Assembly (NCBI GenBank): GCA_016702305.1
Contig: JADJEH010000002.1
Location: forward strand, 434,001 to 498,000
DNA length: 64,000 nt
Source: a bacterium
Lineage (GTDB): Bacteria > Electryoneota > RPQS01
Direction: 5' to 3'
The translations under genes were made by a program, and so were the position numbers. Under the pieces are notes generated by a model. It saw only the letters and a list, made by a program, of their open reading frames with translations. It did no database searches and was not told the DNA's origin. Shown piece after piece: positions 9,346 to 18,800 of the stretch. Each line of letters begins with the position of its first letter. Position 1 is the first letter of the stretch.

Positions 9346-9585
9346 CTTGAATACTTGCATGCTACAGTCTGTGACAAACTTGCATTGCCTGCGCGATGCG
9401 AGGAGCGCCAATTGTAACAAAAATTTGATGATTGTGGTCGAGCATGCTCAATCAGCCGACATTGTTCGAGATTGCTCGCTTGGCTAATCCTTGAAACCGT
9501 TGTACCTTAGTCATCTGGGAGAGACTGTTCGCAAATCTGTAAACTGCTTTCACAGGAGGTACTTGAGAAGATACTCCGCAGCCTG

Positions 9586-10914
9586 TTGTTGCTTGCCCTC
9601 GCCGGATTGCTAATTGTTGGCTGTCCGAAGGACGAAGATGACCCGCCCGATCAGACGACGCCTGAAGACAACGCCAGCGGTTCCGTAACCTCGTCAACGT
9701 CCGGCACGATTGAGACAGAACTGGGCGCTCAATTGGTCGTCCCGGTCGGCGCGGTTCCGCCGCGTGACAATGGCGATCCCGGAACGATGGTCTTTTCGAT
9801 TGAACGCAACAACGACATTACCGTGACCGTTCCGGACGGCGAGGCCCGGGTTTCCGACATTTATCAATTCGGTCCCGAGGGCTTCACGTTTGCCCGCCCG
9901 GTCGAAGTGGCTGTGCCTGTGCCCGGCGAAGATGACCCGGGTGATGTCAGTCTGTGGCGGCGCAATCCGACCACGGGACAGCCTGAGTTTTTTGCATCCG
10001 CGTTTGATCCCGAAACGCGCACAGTCCGCGCACAAACCTACCAGCTTTCACCGTGGTTCATCACGTCGCGTCCCGTCCAGGATGATGCATCAGGCTGCCT
10101 GCACGTGACTAACACGGCATTGAGCTGGCTGTACGTTTGCGTCGAGACTGTGACACTCGAATATCCTGCCCAAACGGACTGGATTCCCGAGGCCGGCCAA
10201 GGTGTGCTGTATGCGCCATCCGGCACGATCGGTTGGACGCATTCGGGTAACTGGTATCTGCCGCAGGGAGCGTACACATTTTGTATGCAGCGCGAGAGCT
10301 CGACCGAACCCGGGACGTACTACAACACGATTTCGGATGTCGTGACGATCGGCAGTGCTTGGCACTACAACGATCCGCGGTGTGTGGAATTCTCCGTTGG
10401 CGACTTCGGCTCGCCTGCGCCGGGACGCTGTGCTTGCGTGCCGAACGCTTCGACGTCCGTGGGTACCGGCGACATTCAAGTGACGCTCACATGGTACAAC
10501 GAGCTGTCGCTCGATCTCGACCTTTGGGTCCAGGACCCAAGCGAGGAGTGGTGCTACTATGGTAACGGCCAGGCACCGGGCACGACCACGTCCGGTGGCC
10601 AGCTCGACCGTGATAATCTTTGCGGCAATTACACGAACGGCCGTCCCGAAAATATCTACTGGACGCAAACTCCGCCGGCCGGTGAGTACGTTGTCGCGGT
10701 GGATTGGTTCAGCAGTTGCGGCAATGAAATCGCCAATCAGCCGATCACCGTGCGCACGGTGGTGGCCGGCGTAACCCGGAGTTTCAACGCGACGATTGCC
10801 TCGGGTGAAGACATGAAGGAGATTACGCGCTTCTCCATCAGCGGTTCGACGGTTAATTTCCTCCCGCCGAAGCCGTGGGTGGTGCATTCAGTCGCCAAAC
10901 CTGCCAAGGAATAG
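9586..10914 (+). CDS. Lipoprotein with DUF2135/YfaP-like C-terminal domain
   Basis: 442 aa from TTG 9586, but the true start is uncertain. A strong AGGAGG sits at 9554-9559, and the open frame from 9562 reads LEKILRSLLLLALAGLLIVGC, a typical lipoprotein signal with lipobox LIVGC, yet it contains no ATG or GTG. ATA at 9571 would be 11 nt from the Shine-Dalgarno; TTG 9586 is 26 nt away and lacks the basic n-region. After an acidic linker, residues of about 40-155 resemble a ZU5-like sandwich (LVVPVGAVPP, GPEGFTFARPVEVAVPVP). The C-terminal half has a DUF2135-type motif (VTLTWYNELSLDLDLWVQDP, GGQLDRDN, PENIYW), a fold found in secreted or surface proteins. Role unknown. A terminator follows. Confidence 0.8.
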   Translation: MLLALAGLLIVGCPKDEDDPPDQTTPEDNASGSVTSSTSGTIETELGAQLVVPVGAVPPRDNGDPGTMVFSIERNNDITVTVPDGEARVSDIYQFGPEGFTFARPVEVAVPVPGEDDPGDVSLWRRNPTTGQPEFFASAFDPETRTVRAQTYQLSPWFITSRPVQDDASGCLHVTNTALSWLYVCVETVTLEYPAQTDWIPEAGQGVLYAPSGTIGWTHSGNWYLPQGAYTFCMQRESSTEPGTYYNTISDVVTIGSAWHYNDPRCVEFSVGDFGSPAPGRCACVPNASTSVGTGDIQVTLTWYNELSLDLDLWVQDPSEEWCYYGNGQAPGTTTSGGQLDRDNLCGNYTNGRPENIYWTQTPPAGEYVVAVDWFSSCGNEIANQPITVRTVVAGVTRSFNATIASGEDMKEITRFSISGSTVNFLPPKPWVVHSVAKPAKE

Positions 10915-10964
10915 TCAGTTTCTCGTAACCTGGGTCCCGGTCCGCAGTCATCTGCGCACAACAG

Positions 10965-10992
10965 AAAACCCCCGGCAAATGCCGGGGGTTTT
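10965..10992 (+). terminator. Rho-independent terminator
   Basis: A 12-bp stem (10965-10976 with 10981-10992), loop AAAT. The arms end in AAAA/TTTT, so it could act in both directions. It follows the DUF2135-like lipoprotein gene. Confidence 0.85.
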
Positions 10993-11179
10993 CGCAAAGG
11001 TCAGCGAAGGCGACCTGGGGAAAAACCGCCTTCGCTGCGAACGACGCTGCTTTTTGTGGAATGGTAAGTCTCGCGCCAACGCCTCACCATTCAGCAGCTT
11101 CGATTATCTCTGATTCTCTTGAATTACAATCCTCGTGCCATAGCATCCTGAAGTGCTAAACACATTAAACAATAAGGTT
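10993..11179. other. Non-coding stretch with one extra hairpin
   Basis: Part of the 345-base gap between two convergent genes. It holds a perfect 11-bp stem (11002-11012 with 11027-11037) around a 14-nt loop containing AAAAA, not followed by a T tract. The rest is AT-richer sequence with no open frame or RNA gene that I can recognise. Confidence 0.4.
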
Positions 11180-11213
11180 GCAAAAGAAATTGGCGACCTG
11201 ATGGTCGCCAATT
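11180..11213 (-). terminator. Rho-independent terminator (minus strand)
   Basis: A perfect 11-bp stem (11188-11198 with 11203-11213), loop of 4, followed on the minus strand by TTTCTTTT. It ends the two-component operon. A second 9-bp hairpin (11232-11240 with 11245-11253) lies just after the regulator's stop codon. Confidence 0.8.
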
Positions 11214-11259
11214 GTGTGAGCCACATCTCCCAATGGGAGGGGGACCTCCCATTTAGGGG

Positions 11260-12639
11260 TCACTTGTAATCTTCCTTGCGCAAGTCATACTGCTTCATCT
11301 TGTCGAAGATCGTCCTGCGGTCGAGCCCGGCGTGGTCTGCGGTCTTGCTAACGCTGCCGGCAAATCTCGCGAGAAGTCCCGCCAGATATTGTTTCTCAAT
11401 ACGCTCGGTCTCTTCCCGCAAAAGGTCCTTCAGCGGCTTGTCGAGGAACAACGGGGTGGAAGAACGTGGCGCCGGCATCTCCGTTAGGGCGAGGGACTTT
11501 ATTTCATCGCCTTCACACAGCACGGCCGCGCGTTCAATCGTATTCTGCAGCTCGCGCACGTTACCCGGCCAAGCGTGTTCAAGCAGCGTTCTCCACGCCG
11601 TCGGGGAAAACGTGAGCGGTGATCGCTTCAGGCGCTGCGTGGCCTCGGCGAGAAAGTGCAATGCCAACATTTCAAGGTCTTCGCGCCGTGCCCGCAGCGG
11701 CGGCAGCGTGACCGGTACGACATTCAAACGGTAGTACAGGTCTTCACGGAATTTCCCGTCCTTCACGCGATCCGCCAGATTGTGATTCGTGGCGGTGATC
11801 AGCCGCACATCCACCTGAATCGTCTGCGACCCCCCCACACGCTCGAAACGCTTCTCTTGCACAACTTCCAACAGCTTCGTCTGCAATTCCGGAGTGAGTT
11901 CACCAATCTCATCAAGAAACAGCGTGCCGCCGTGCGCCAGTTCAAAACGGCCCATGCGGCGCTCGACTGCGCCGGTAAACGCGCCCTTCTCATGGCCGAA
12001 GAGCTCGCTTTCCAGCAGCGTGGGCGTGAGAGCGGCGCAATTCACGCTGATGAACGGCCTGTTCGCGCGCGCGGAATGCGCATGAATCACCTGCGCAAGC
12101 ATCCCCTTACCCGTGCCGGTTTCACCCAAAATCAGCACGGTGACGTCGCTTGCTGCTACCTTATTGGCGAGCGTGAATACAGCCTCCATCGCGCGGCTGC
12201 GCCCCAACATACCGCCAAGCCCTTTGGTCTGTGAGAATTGCTCTTGCAGGAGCACCAATTCGCGCCGGACTCGCTCATATTCCACCGCTCGCATCATCCG
12301 CAAGCGCAGCTCGTCGGCGTTAAACGGTTTCGTCACGTAGTCTATGGCGCCGGCTTTCATCGCCGCCACGGCCGAGTCAATTGAACCGTGGCCGGTCACC
12401 ATCACGATGGGAACATTCGGATCAATTTCGCGCAGCTTCGGCAGGAGTTCCAAGCCGCTCATCCCCTGCATCATCAAATCGCACAGCACCGCGTCGAAAC
12501 GCACTTCGGCGAATCGCGCCAGCGCAGCTTCGCCGGAGGCGGAGGTCTCGATCACGCAGAACGCATCTTCCAGCAGTTTTGCGGTGGACTTACGGAATGC
12601 GAGGTCGTCATCAATCAGTAGCACCCGGGTAGTACTCAT
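11260..12639 (-). CDS. Sigma-54-dependent response regulator, NtrC family
   Basis: 459 aa. Receiver domain at residues 1-120 with the acidic pair near 10-12 and phospho-acceptor Asp54 (AVLCDLMM). Next is an AAA+ sigma-54 interaction domain with Walker A GETGTGKG, the ESELFGHEKGAFTGA region carrying the GAFTGA loop that contacts sigma-54, and Walker B GTLFLDEIGEL. A Fis-type helix-turn-helix is at the C-terminus (ADHAGLDRRTIFDKMK). It activates sigma-54 promoters when phosphorylated. Its ATG overlaps the stop of the kinase gene by ATGA, so the two are translationally coupled and surely partners. The regulon cannot be inferred from the neighbours. Confidence 0.95.
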   Translation of the reverse strand: MSTTRVLLIDDDLAFRKSTAKLLEDAFCVIETSASGEAALARFAEVRFDAVLCDLMMQGMSGLELLPKLREIDPNVPIVMVTGHGSIDSAVAAMKAGAIDYVTKPFNADELRLRMMRAVEYERVRRELVLLQEQFSQTKGLGGMLGRSRAMEAVFTLANKVAASDVTVLILGETGTGKGMLAQVIHAHSARANRPFISVNCAALTPTLLESELFGHEKGAFTGAVERRMGRFELAHGGTLFLDEIGELTPELQTKLLEVVQEKRFERVGGSQTIQVDVRLITATNHNLADRVKDGKFREDLYYRLNVVPVTLPPLRARREDLEMLALHFLAEATQRLKRSPLTFSPTAWRTLLEHAWPGNVRELQNTIERAAVLCEGDEIKSLALTEMPAPRSSTPLFLDKPLKDLLREETERIEKQYLAGLLARFAGSVSKTADHAGLDRRTIFDKMKQYDLRKEDYK

Positions 12640-14414
12640 ACGGCGGCGCTTTCTTCACTGGCGATATGCGCGGGCTTCAGCGGCAGCTTCACGCTGAACG
12701 TGGAGCCCATTCCCTGCTGCGAACGGACGTCAATGAGTCCACCGTGCAGGCGGACAATCCGATAGCATACGAACAGGCCCAATCCGACTCCGGCTACCGC
12801 GGACTTCGTGGTGAAGAACGCGTCGAATATCTTTTCGCGCGTGGCCTCGTCCATGCCGAATCCGGTGTCCGATACGTCGAGCGTGACATGCTCATCATCA
12901 CCGTGTGTTGCCACGGTCAATGTGCCGCCTGCGGGCATCGCGTCCGCCGCATTAAGAATCAGGTTGAGGAGGACCTGCTTCATCTGATCGGAGTCACACC
13001 ACAACTCGGGCAGGTCGGGGGCAAACTCTCGGCGCAGCGTGATGCCTTTGCTGTCAAGCTGAGGAGCCGAGACGCGCATTACGGCATCGGCAACCTGATT
13101 CAAATTGTTCGGCCGGAACTCTTCTTTCGCCGGGCGATGAAAGTCCAGTAACTGCCGCGTGAGCTTGGCCATGCGACCGACTTCGTCGCGAATCAGTTCA
13201 ACATACTCCTGTGCCTCGCCCTGCGCGCCATGCTTCCGCAGAACTTCGACACAGTTTTGGATATTGCAAATCGGATTGTTCAACTCGTGCGAGAGCTGCG
13301 CCGAGAGCTTGCCGACCGTGCTGAGTTTTTCGGATTGCACGAGCTGGTGCTGCGCCGTTCGGAGGTCGCGCATCTGCTCCGCAAGTTTACCGTTAAGCTG
13401 CTCGAGCTCGGACTGCCGTTCACGCAGCTTCGCACGCATGGCGCCAAAGCGCCGACTAAGGCTGGCTAATTCGTCGCGACCGGCCTGCACGAGCGGCACA
13501 TCCGGGTCGCCGAGTTCAAGCGCGGACGCGGCGCGATTCAGAGTCTGAACGCGTTGCACGAGGCTAGCCACTGCAATCGCGGCCAACAGAGTGAGCACGA
13601 GCAGCAGTGAGACGGCGAGAAAACCGACGCTGCGGTTGACCGAGCCCAGCATCGCCAACTCCGGTTCCAGATTACGCAGCAGAAGCACGCAAAGGTCCGG
13701 CGAAGGACCGCCCGGCAGCCCTTCGCACATGACAAGCATGTCTTGATCCGCCAGCTTCAACCCGATCGGTTTCACGGCGGCGGTCATGTCCCACGGCAGC
13801 GAGGCGGTCAACGGCTGAATGTAACTTGAATCAACACTCACAAACAGGAACCGGTCTCCGGTGAAGACGGCCATGCGGCTGCGGGTGATTTCGGACAATC
13901 CCCACAGCCAGCGTGTATCCAGACGTTTCCCGACAAAAACTCGCTTACCGGTCATGCCGGGGAAGTCCGCGGACGCGATCTGATAGAGATACATGTCGTC
14001 GTACTGAAAACGCAGTCCGGCGAGTTTGAACAGATCGCGCTGCGCGGACAGGTCCGGATTTCCGCGCACAACGCTGGTCAACACATTTCCTGCGGAGTCC
14101 TCAATTTGCAGCAGGTCGAGCATCGCCAGATCGAGATAGCGGCGCGCCCGGTCCGCAGCGCTGTCCGGCGCGGTCTGCGTGTCGAACATGGCCAGGTAAT
14201 CGGCCTGATTGACGGCGACGGCATGCAAGAAGTCCTGTTGTTGATCGAGTAGCTGCCGCAGCACGCGTTGGCTCGTCATCAATTCATCGCCGACGGTACG
14301 CACAACGCTCCCGGTCACGACGCGCTGGAAGACGAACAGGCTCCCGGCGGTCAAGATGGCGCCGGTCACGAGCGTCCACAGCATGGTTCTGAGCAGCAGC
14401 GGGGATTTCAGCAT
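12636..14414 (-). CDS. Membrane sensor histidine kinase
   Basis: 592 aa from ATG 14414, chosen over ATG 14435 because GGAGG lies 7 nt upstream of 14414. Order: N-terminal membrane helix (residues about 5-30), a periplasmic sensor region of about 230 residues, a second helix (VGFLAVSLLLVLTLLAAIAV), HAMP, a coiled coil rich in Glu/Gln/Leu, HisKA with the phosphorylated His376 in LSHELNNP, and a HATPase domain (NLILNAADAMPAGG, DTGFGMD, GVGLGLFVCYRIV). It transfers phosphate to the NtrC-type regulator encoded immediately downstream. The signal is unknown; the periplasmic part is not one I can name with confidence (dCache-like is possible). Confidence 0.93.
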   Translation of the reverse strand: MLKSPLLLRTMLWTLVTGAILTAGSLFVFQRVVTGSVVRTVGDELMTSQRVLRQLLDQQQDFLHAVAVNQADYLAMFDTQTAPDSAADRARRYLDLAMLDLLQIEDSAGNVLTSVVRGNPDLSAQRDLFKLAGLRFQYDDMYLYQIASADFPGMTGKRVFVGKRLDTRWLWGLSEITRSRMAVFTGDRFLFVSVDSSYIQPLTASLPWDMTAAVKPIGLKLADQDMLVMCEGLPGGPSPDLCVLLLRNLEPELAMLGSVNRSVGFLAVSLLLVLTLLAAIAVASLVQRVQTLNRAASALELGDPDVPLVQAGRDELASLSRRFGAMRAKLRERQSELEQLNGKLAEQMRDLRTAQHQLVQSEKLSTVGKLSAQLSHELNNPICNIQNCVEVLRKHGAQGEAQEYVELIRDEVGRMAKLTRQLLDFHRPAKEEFRPNNLNQVADAVMRVSAPQLDSKGITLRREFAPDLPELWCDSDQMKQVLLNLILNAADAMPAGGTLTVATHGDDEHVTLDVSDTGFGMDEATREKIFDAFFTTKSAVAGVGLGLFVCYRIVRLHGGLIDVRSQQGMGSTFSVKLPLKPAHIASEESAAV

Positions 14415-14429
14415 AGGGGTCCTCCAGCA

Positions 14430-14460
14430 AAACAAAGCGGGCCAACAAGGGTCGGCCCGC
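14430..14460 (-). terminator. Rho-independent terminator (minus strand)
   Basis: Arms GCGGGCC (14437-14443) and GGCCCGC (14454-14460), extended by 2 bp after one mismatch, followed on the minus strand by TTTGTTTT. It separates the ribosomal operon rpsR-rpmB-rpmG from the kinase gene. Confidence 0.75.
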
Positions 14461-14504
14461 CATGAACAAAGTCGTTCACTTGCACGGAAACTGTCGGCGT
14501 AAGG

Positions 14505-14690
14505 TCAGCGCACTTCTTTGTGCAGCGTCATCTTCCGCAGAAACGGATTATACTTCATCAGCTCCATGCGCTCCGGCGTATTCTTGCGGTTCTTCATGGT
14601 GCTGTAACGGCTCGGGGTCAAGCCCTTACCACGCGCCTCGGTGCATTCGAGGGTGACGATAATGCGTCCTTCTTTCGTCTTCTTGGCCAT
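14505..14690 (-). CDS. rpmG: 50S ribosomal protein L33
   Basis: 61 aa, the normal length for L33. Recognised by IIVTLECTEARGKG, SRYSTMKNRKNTPERMEL and KKYNPFL-like KYNPFLRKMT. It lacks the CxxC pairs of zinc-binding L33, so it is the Cys-poor (C-) form. A good AGGAG lies upstream. It is the last gene of the rpsR-rpmB-rpmG set and is followed by a terminator. Confidence 0.95.
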   Translation of the reverse strand: MAKKTKEGRIIVTLECTEARGKGLTPSRYSTMKNRKNTPERMELMKYNPFLRKMTLHKEVR

Positions 14691-14701
14691 GATGACTCTC
14701 C

Positions 14702-14959
14702 TTACGCCTGGTGGGTATGCGAGTGAATCGCTGCCATCAACTCAAGCTGCTTGCGCCAATCGGCAGGCAGACCGTTCTTGGTCAGGGTTTTGAGACCGCG
14801 CGCGGATACTCGCACGCGCACCCACTGACCTGTAGCTTCATCGAAGAAGCGTTTGGAACGCAGATTCGGGTACTGCCACTTGCGCGCCTTGTTGTTGGCG
14901 TGGCTGACGGTATTCGCTTTGTGGCGACCGCGGCCTGTGACGGGACAAACTCGGGACAT
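14702..14959 (-). CDS. rpmB: 50S ribosomal protein L28
   Basis: 85 aa. L28 signatures: CPVTGRG at the N-terminus, VSHANNKARKWQYPNL, and VRVSARGLKTLTKNG. Only one Cys, so no zinc ribbon. Only 11 bases separate it from rpmG, consistent with one transcript. It binds 23S rRNA in the large subunit. Confidence 0.95.
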   Translation of the reverse strand: MSRVCPVTGRGRHKANTVSHANNKARKWQYPNLRSKRFFDEATGQWVRVRVSARGLKTLTKNGLPADWRKQLELMAAIHSHTHQA

Positions 14960-14998
14960 GACTTATTCTCGTTCAGTTGGAAACGTGGGGGAAAGGGC

Positions 14999-15277
14999 CT
15001 ACATCACTTCGGCTTCTTGCACGAACGGCAACAGGGCCAGGTGACGGGCGCGCTTGATGGCGAGCGTCATGAGGCGTTGCTGCTGGCGATCCAATCGGGT
15101 CAAACGGCGCGGCAAGATCCGGCCATTGGCGGCGATGAAGCGCTGCAAGAGCTTGATGTCTTTGTAGTCAATGAACTTAATCCCATGCTCTTCGAGATAG
15201 GACGGCTTTCGCACCATTCCGGCGCGAATACGGGCCGCACTATTACCGCGGCGGGGACGTGAAGACTGGTAGGCCAT
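14999..15277 (-). CDS. rpsR: 30S ribosomal protein S18
   Basis: 92 aa. S18 signatures: IDYKDIKLLQRFI, GRILPRRLTRLDRQQQRLMT, AIKRARHLALLPF. No Cys residues at all, so it is the zinc-free form. No clear Shine-Dalgarno before ATG 15277. First gene of a three-gene operon with rpmB and rpmG. In many bacteria rpsR sits with rpsF and rplI instead; here it heads a set that resembles the zinc-independent paralog clusters known from actinobacteria. Confidence 0.95.
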   Translation of the reverse strand: MAYQSSRPRRGNSAARIRAGMVRKPSYLEEHGIKFIDYKDIKLLQRFIAANGRILPRRLTRLDRQQQRLMTLAIKRARHLALLPFVQEAEVM

Positions 15278-15324
15278 AACAGGGTTGAAAAATTGGGGTT
15301 AAGCCGATTCGGCACAAGCCTCAA

Positions 15325-15353
15325 AATATAATGGACGCCACTGGCATTGTCAA
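15325..15353 (-). promoter_or_regulatory. Sigma70-type promoter of rpsR-rpmB-rpmG
   Basis: On the minus strand TTGACA (15353-15348), 17-nt spacer, TATATT (15330-15325). Predicted start near 15318, leader of about 40 nt to rpsR. Near-perfect consensus. Confidence 0.85.
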
Positions 15354-15676
15354 GTCGCTTTTGGCCTTTTTCGAGCCTTTGGGAGGCACAGGAAGGTGAA
15401 CGGAGTGTACCACAGGCCTTGAACATTAGGACAAATATTAGTATCTTTGAGAGGCCCTGATTGCGTCTAACATCGGCAGGGGAGGTTTGCTCATGCGTAC
15501 AGCAAGCTCCAATACTTACTATCTGTTACAGCAACCGGGGCGCGAAGGGCTGGAAATCGCTCACTTTAGGCACTCCTCACGGCTATCTCATTGTTTTCGC
15601 TCAAAAACCGAATGAAATTGTTGAAAAGTGTGGAATTGTGATGTGGAAAACTTTTTGAAAATGAATGTTTCGACCC
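15354..15676. other. Intergenic stretch without a recognisable gene
   Basis: Between the divergent promoters of the ribosomal operon and nrdJ. The only open frame (65 codons from 15461) has no ribosome-binding site and no family resemblance, so I treat it as chance. I looked for a cobalamin riboswitch and for NrdR boxes and saw neither. Confidence 0.4.
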
Positions 15677-15705
15677 TTGACTGGCCGCCCCTTCGCGCCT
15701 ATATT
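15677..15705 (+). promoter_or_regulatory. Sigma70-type promoter of nrdJ
   Basis: TTGACT (15677-15682), 17-nt spacer, TATATT (15700-15705). Start expected near 15712, leaving a leader of about 158 nt before the TTG start of nrdJ. No known riboswitch is recognisable in that leader. Confidence 0.8.
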
Positions 15706-15869
15706 ACGGCCCCAACAGCGCATGACCCAAGATATTGTGGTTCGGTTCGTCAGAATGTATAGATGCAGTAGTTCGACGCGGATGAAGAGGCATGAATCAG
15801 GTGCTTACGTGGCGCGGCGCAGGGACGGGAGAGTTGGAATTAGCGTAAACGATCTGGAAGGAGCCTCCG

Positions 15870-18800
15870 TTGCAATTTGCCCGCAGATATACTCGTGAGG
15901 GGCAGGACATCTATGCCGATCTGCGATTCGTCCCCTGGACATCAAAGCTGACCTCGCCGGACGGGCGGGTCTTGTTCGAAGCCAAGGACATCTACGCGCC
16001 CGAGAGCTGGTCGCAGGTGGCCGTGGATGTGCTCGCGCAGAAATACCTGCGTAAGGCGGGCGTACCCATGGCAACCCGGCCGATTTGGGAAGAGGGTGTC
16101 CCCGAGTGGCTGCTCCGGCACGAGCCGGACTTAGCCATATTGGACAAGATGCCCGAGTCGGCCCGGTTTGCAGGAGAGCGTGACTCGAAGCAGGTCTTCC
16201 GCCGGCTGGCAGGCTGCTGGACGTATTGGGGCTGGAAGTCCGGTTACTTTGACGATGAGCATTCGGCCCGCGTCTTTTTCGACGAGCTTCAGTTTATGCT
16301 GGCGGCTCAAGTCTGTGCGCCCAATAGTCCTCAGTGGTTCAACACCGGGCTCTATTGGGCGTATTCTATTGAAGGCCGGGCACAGGGCCACTATTTTGTG
16401 AACCCAAAAACGGGGCAGCTCGAACGCTCACGCAATGCCTATGAGCGGCCCCAGCCGCACGCATGCTTCATTCAGTCGGTTGAGGATGACCTTGTGAATG
16501 AGGGCGGCATCATGGACCTGTGGGTCCGTGAAGCGCGTCTGTTCAAGTACGGCTCGGGCACCGGGACCAATTTCTCCAAGGTGCGCGGCGAAGACGAGCA
16601 CCTTTCCGGCGGTGGGGTTTCCAGCGGTCTGATGAGCTTTCTGAAGATCGGCGACCGCGCGGCAGGAGCCATCAAGTCGGGCGGCACGACGCGGCGCGCG
16701 GCGAAAATGGTTTGTCTTGACGCCGACCACCCGGATGTCGAAGAGTTTATTCAGTGGAAGGTCGTCGAGGAGCAGAAGGTCGCCGCGCTTGTAGCGGGTT
16801 CGAAGGTGTGCGAGGCGCGTCTGAACGAAATTCTCAAGGCGGCGCACGACACCAGCGTCGCTCTGGATTCCCGCCTCAACCCCAAGCATAACGCCGCGCT
16901 CCGCTCGGCCATTACGCGCGCGCGCCGCGACTTCATTCCGGATCCGTACATCCATCGTACGCTGCAATTCGCCGCGCAGGGCTATACGGCCATGCGGATT
17001 GACACCTACGACACGGATTGGAACAATGCGGCCTATCAGACGGTGTCAGGTCAGAATTCGAACAACTCGATCCGCCTGAACAACAAGTTCATGCGCGCCG
17101 TAGAGCGTGATGAGAAATGGGATTTGACCGCGCGCATTGACGGCCGCGTGATGCGCACGTTACGCGCCCGCGACTTGTGGAACGAGATCGCGGAAGCTGC
17201 GTGGGCTTCGGCTGATCCCGGTGTTCAGTATGATACGACGATCAACGAGTGGAACACCTGCCCGGCGGACGGTCGAATTGACGCGTCGAATCCGTGCAGC
17301 GAATACATGTTCCTCGACGATACGGCCTGCAATCTCGCCAGTCTGAACCTGCTGAAGTTCCTCAATCCGTCAGAGCGGACATTTGACGTAGCGCTGTACC
17401 GTCACGCTATTCGTGTGTGGACGACGGTGTTGGACATTTCGGTTGAAATGGCGCAGTTCCCGTCGCAGAGCATTGCCCAGCGGTCGTATGAATATCGCAC
17501 GCTCGGCCTAGGCTATGCGAATTTGGGCACGGTGGCGATGGTGCTCGGCATGGCCTATGACAGCCCCGAGGCGCGGGCGTGGTGCTCGGCACTAACGGCG
17601 GTGTTGACGGGCGAATCGTACCGCACCTCGGCTGAAATGGCCGCGGGTCTTGGCGCCTTCCCGGCGTACCAACGCAATCACGACGCCATGTTGCGCGTGA
17701 TTCGCAACCACAGGCGCGCCGCTTACGGCGGCACGCTCGATGGCTATGAAAATCTCACGGTCATGCCCGTGCCGCTCGACGTGGCGCACTGTCCGGAATA
17801 CCTGGCCGACGCGGCCCGCGATGTTTGGGACGAAGCGCTGGCGCTCGGTGTCCAGAACGGCTACCGCAATGCACAATCCACGGTGATCGCGCCGACGGGA
17901 ACGATCGGTCTGGTAATGGATTGCGATACGACCGGCATTGAACCGGATTTTGCGCTGGTCAAATATAAGAAACTCGCTGGCGGCGGTTACTTCCGTATCA
18001 TCAACAGCAGCGTGCCGCTGGCGCTCGAAAATCTCGGGTATCCTGAGGCGCAGATTCGCCAGATAACTCATTACGTTTCCGGCACGAGCACGCTCGATGG
18101 CTCGCCGCATGTCAATCGCGACACATTGCGCGCCAAGGGTTTGCCCGATGATGCGCTCGATCGCGTCGAAGCGCAGCTCAAAGGCGCTTTCAGCATCACG
18201 TTCGCCATCACGCCGTGGGTTATTGGCGCCGACATCGTGCGCGACCGTCTGAAGATCACCGAATCTGACATGCGCGCGGCTAACGGCGATCTGTTGACGG
18301 CGCTTGGTTTCACCAAAGAGCAGATTCGTCAGGCCAACGATCATATCTGCGGTCGCATGACGATTGAGGGCGCGCCGCACCTGAAGCCCGAGCATCTACC
18401 CGTCTTTGATTGCGCGAACCAATGCGGCGCGTACGGTCAGCGCTACATTCAGCCATTGGCGCATTTGAAGATGATGGCCGCGGCGCAGCCGTTCATCAGC
18501 GGCGCGATCTCCAAAACGATCAACTTGCCGCGTCACGCCTCGGTTGAGAATATCAAGGACGCCTACTATCAGAGTTGGCGCTTGATGCTGAAGGCGGTGG
18601 CGCTTTACCGTGACGGATCCAAGCTATCGCAGCCGCTAAACTCCACGGCCGATGATTTTGGCATCGCGGGGCTGGGCCTTGAGGAACCGGAGCATGTTAC
18701 GGACACGATCAGTGACGCGGTCGAGAAGATTATCTATGAAACGCGCCGCCGCAGGCTGCCCGACCGTCGTTACGGCTACACACAGAAGGCCCGCATCGGC

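Noticed and set aside
15461..15658. 65-codon frame between rpsR and nrdJ
   Set aside because: No Shine-Dalgarno, no recognisable motif, and it lies upstream of the clear nrdJ promoter.
15706..15869. Possible cobalamin riboswitch in the nrdJ leader
   Set aside because: A B12-dependent enzyme with a leader of about 158 nt made this worth checking, but I find no B12-box or typical core sequence.
15600..15869. NrdR boxes before nrdJ
   Set aside because: Only short AT-rich partial matches; no pair of boxes with the expected spacing.
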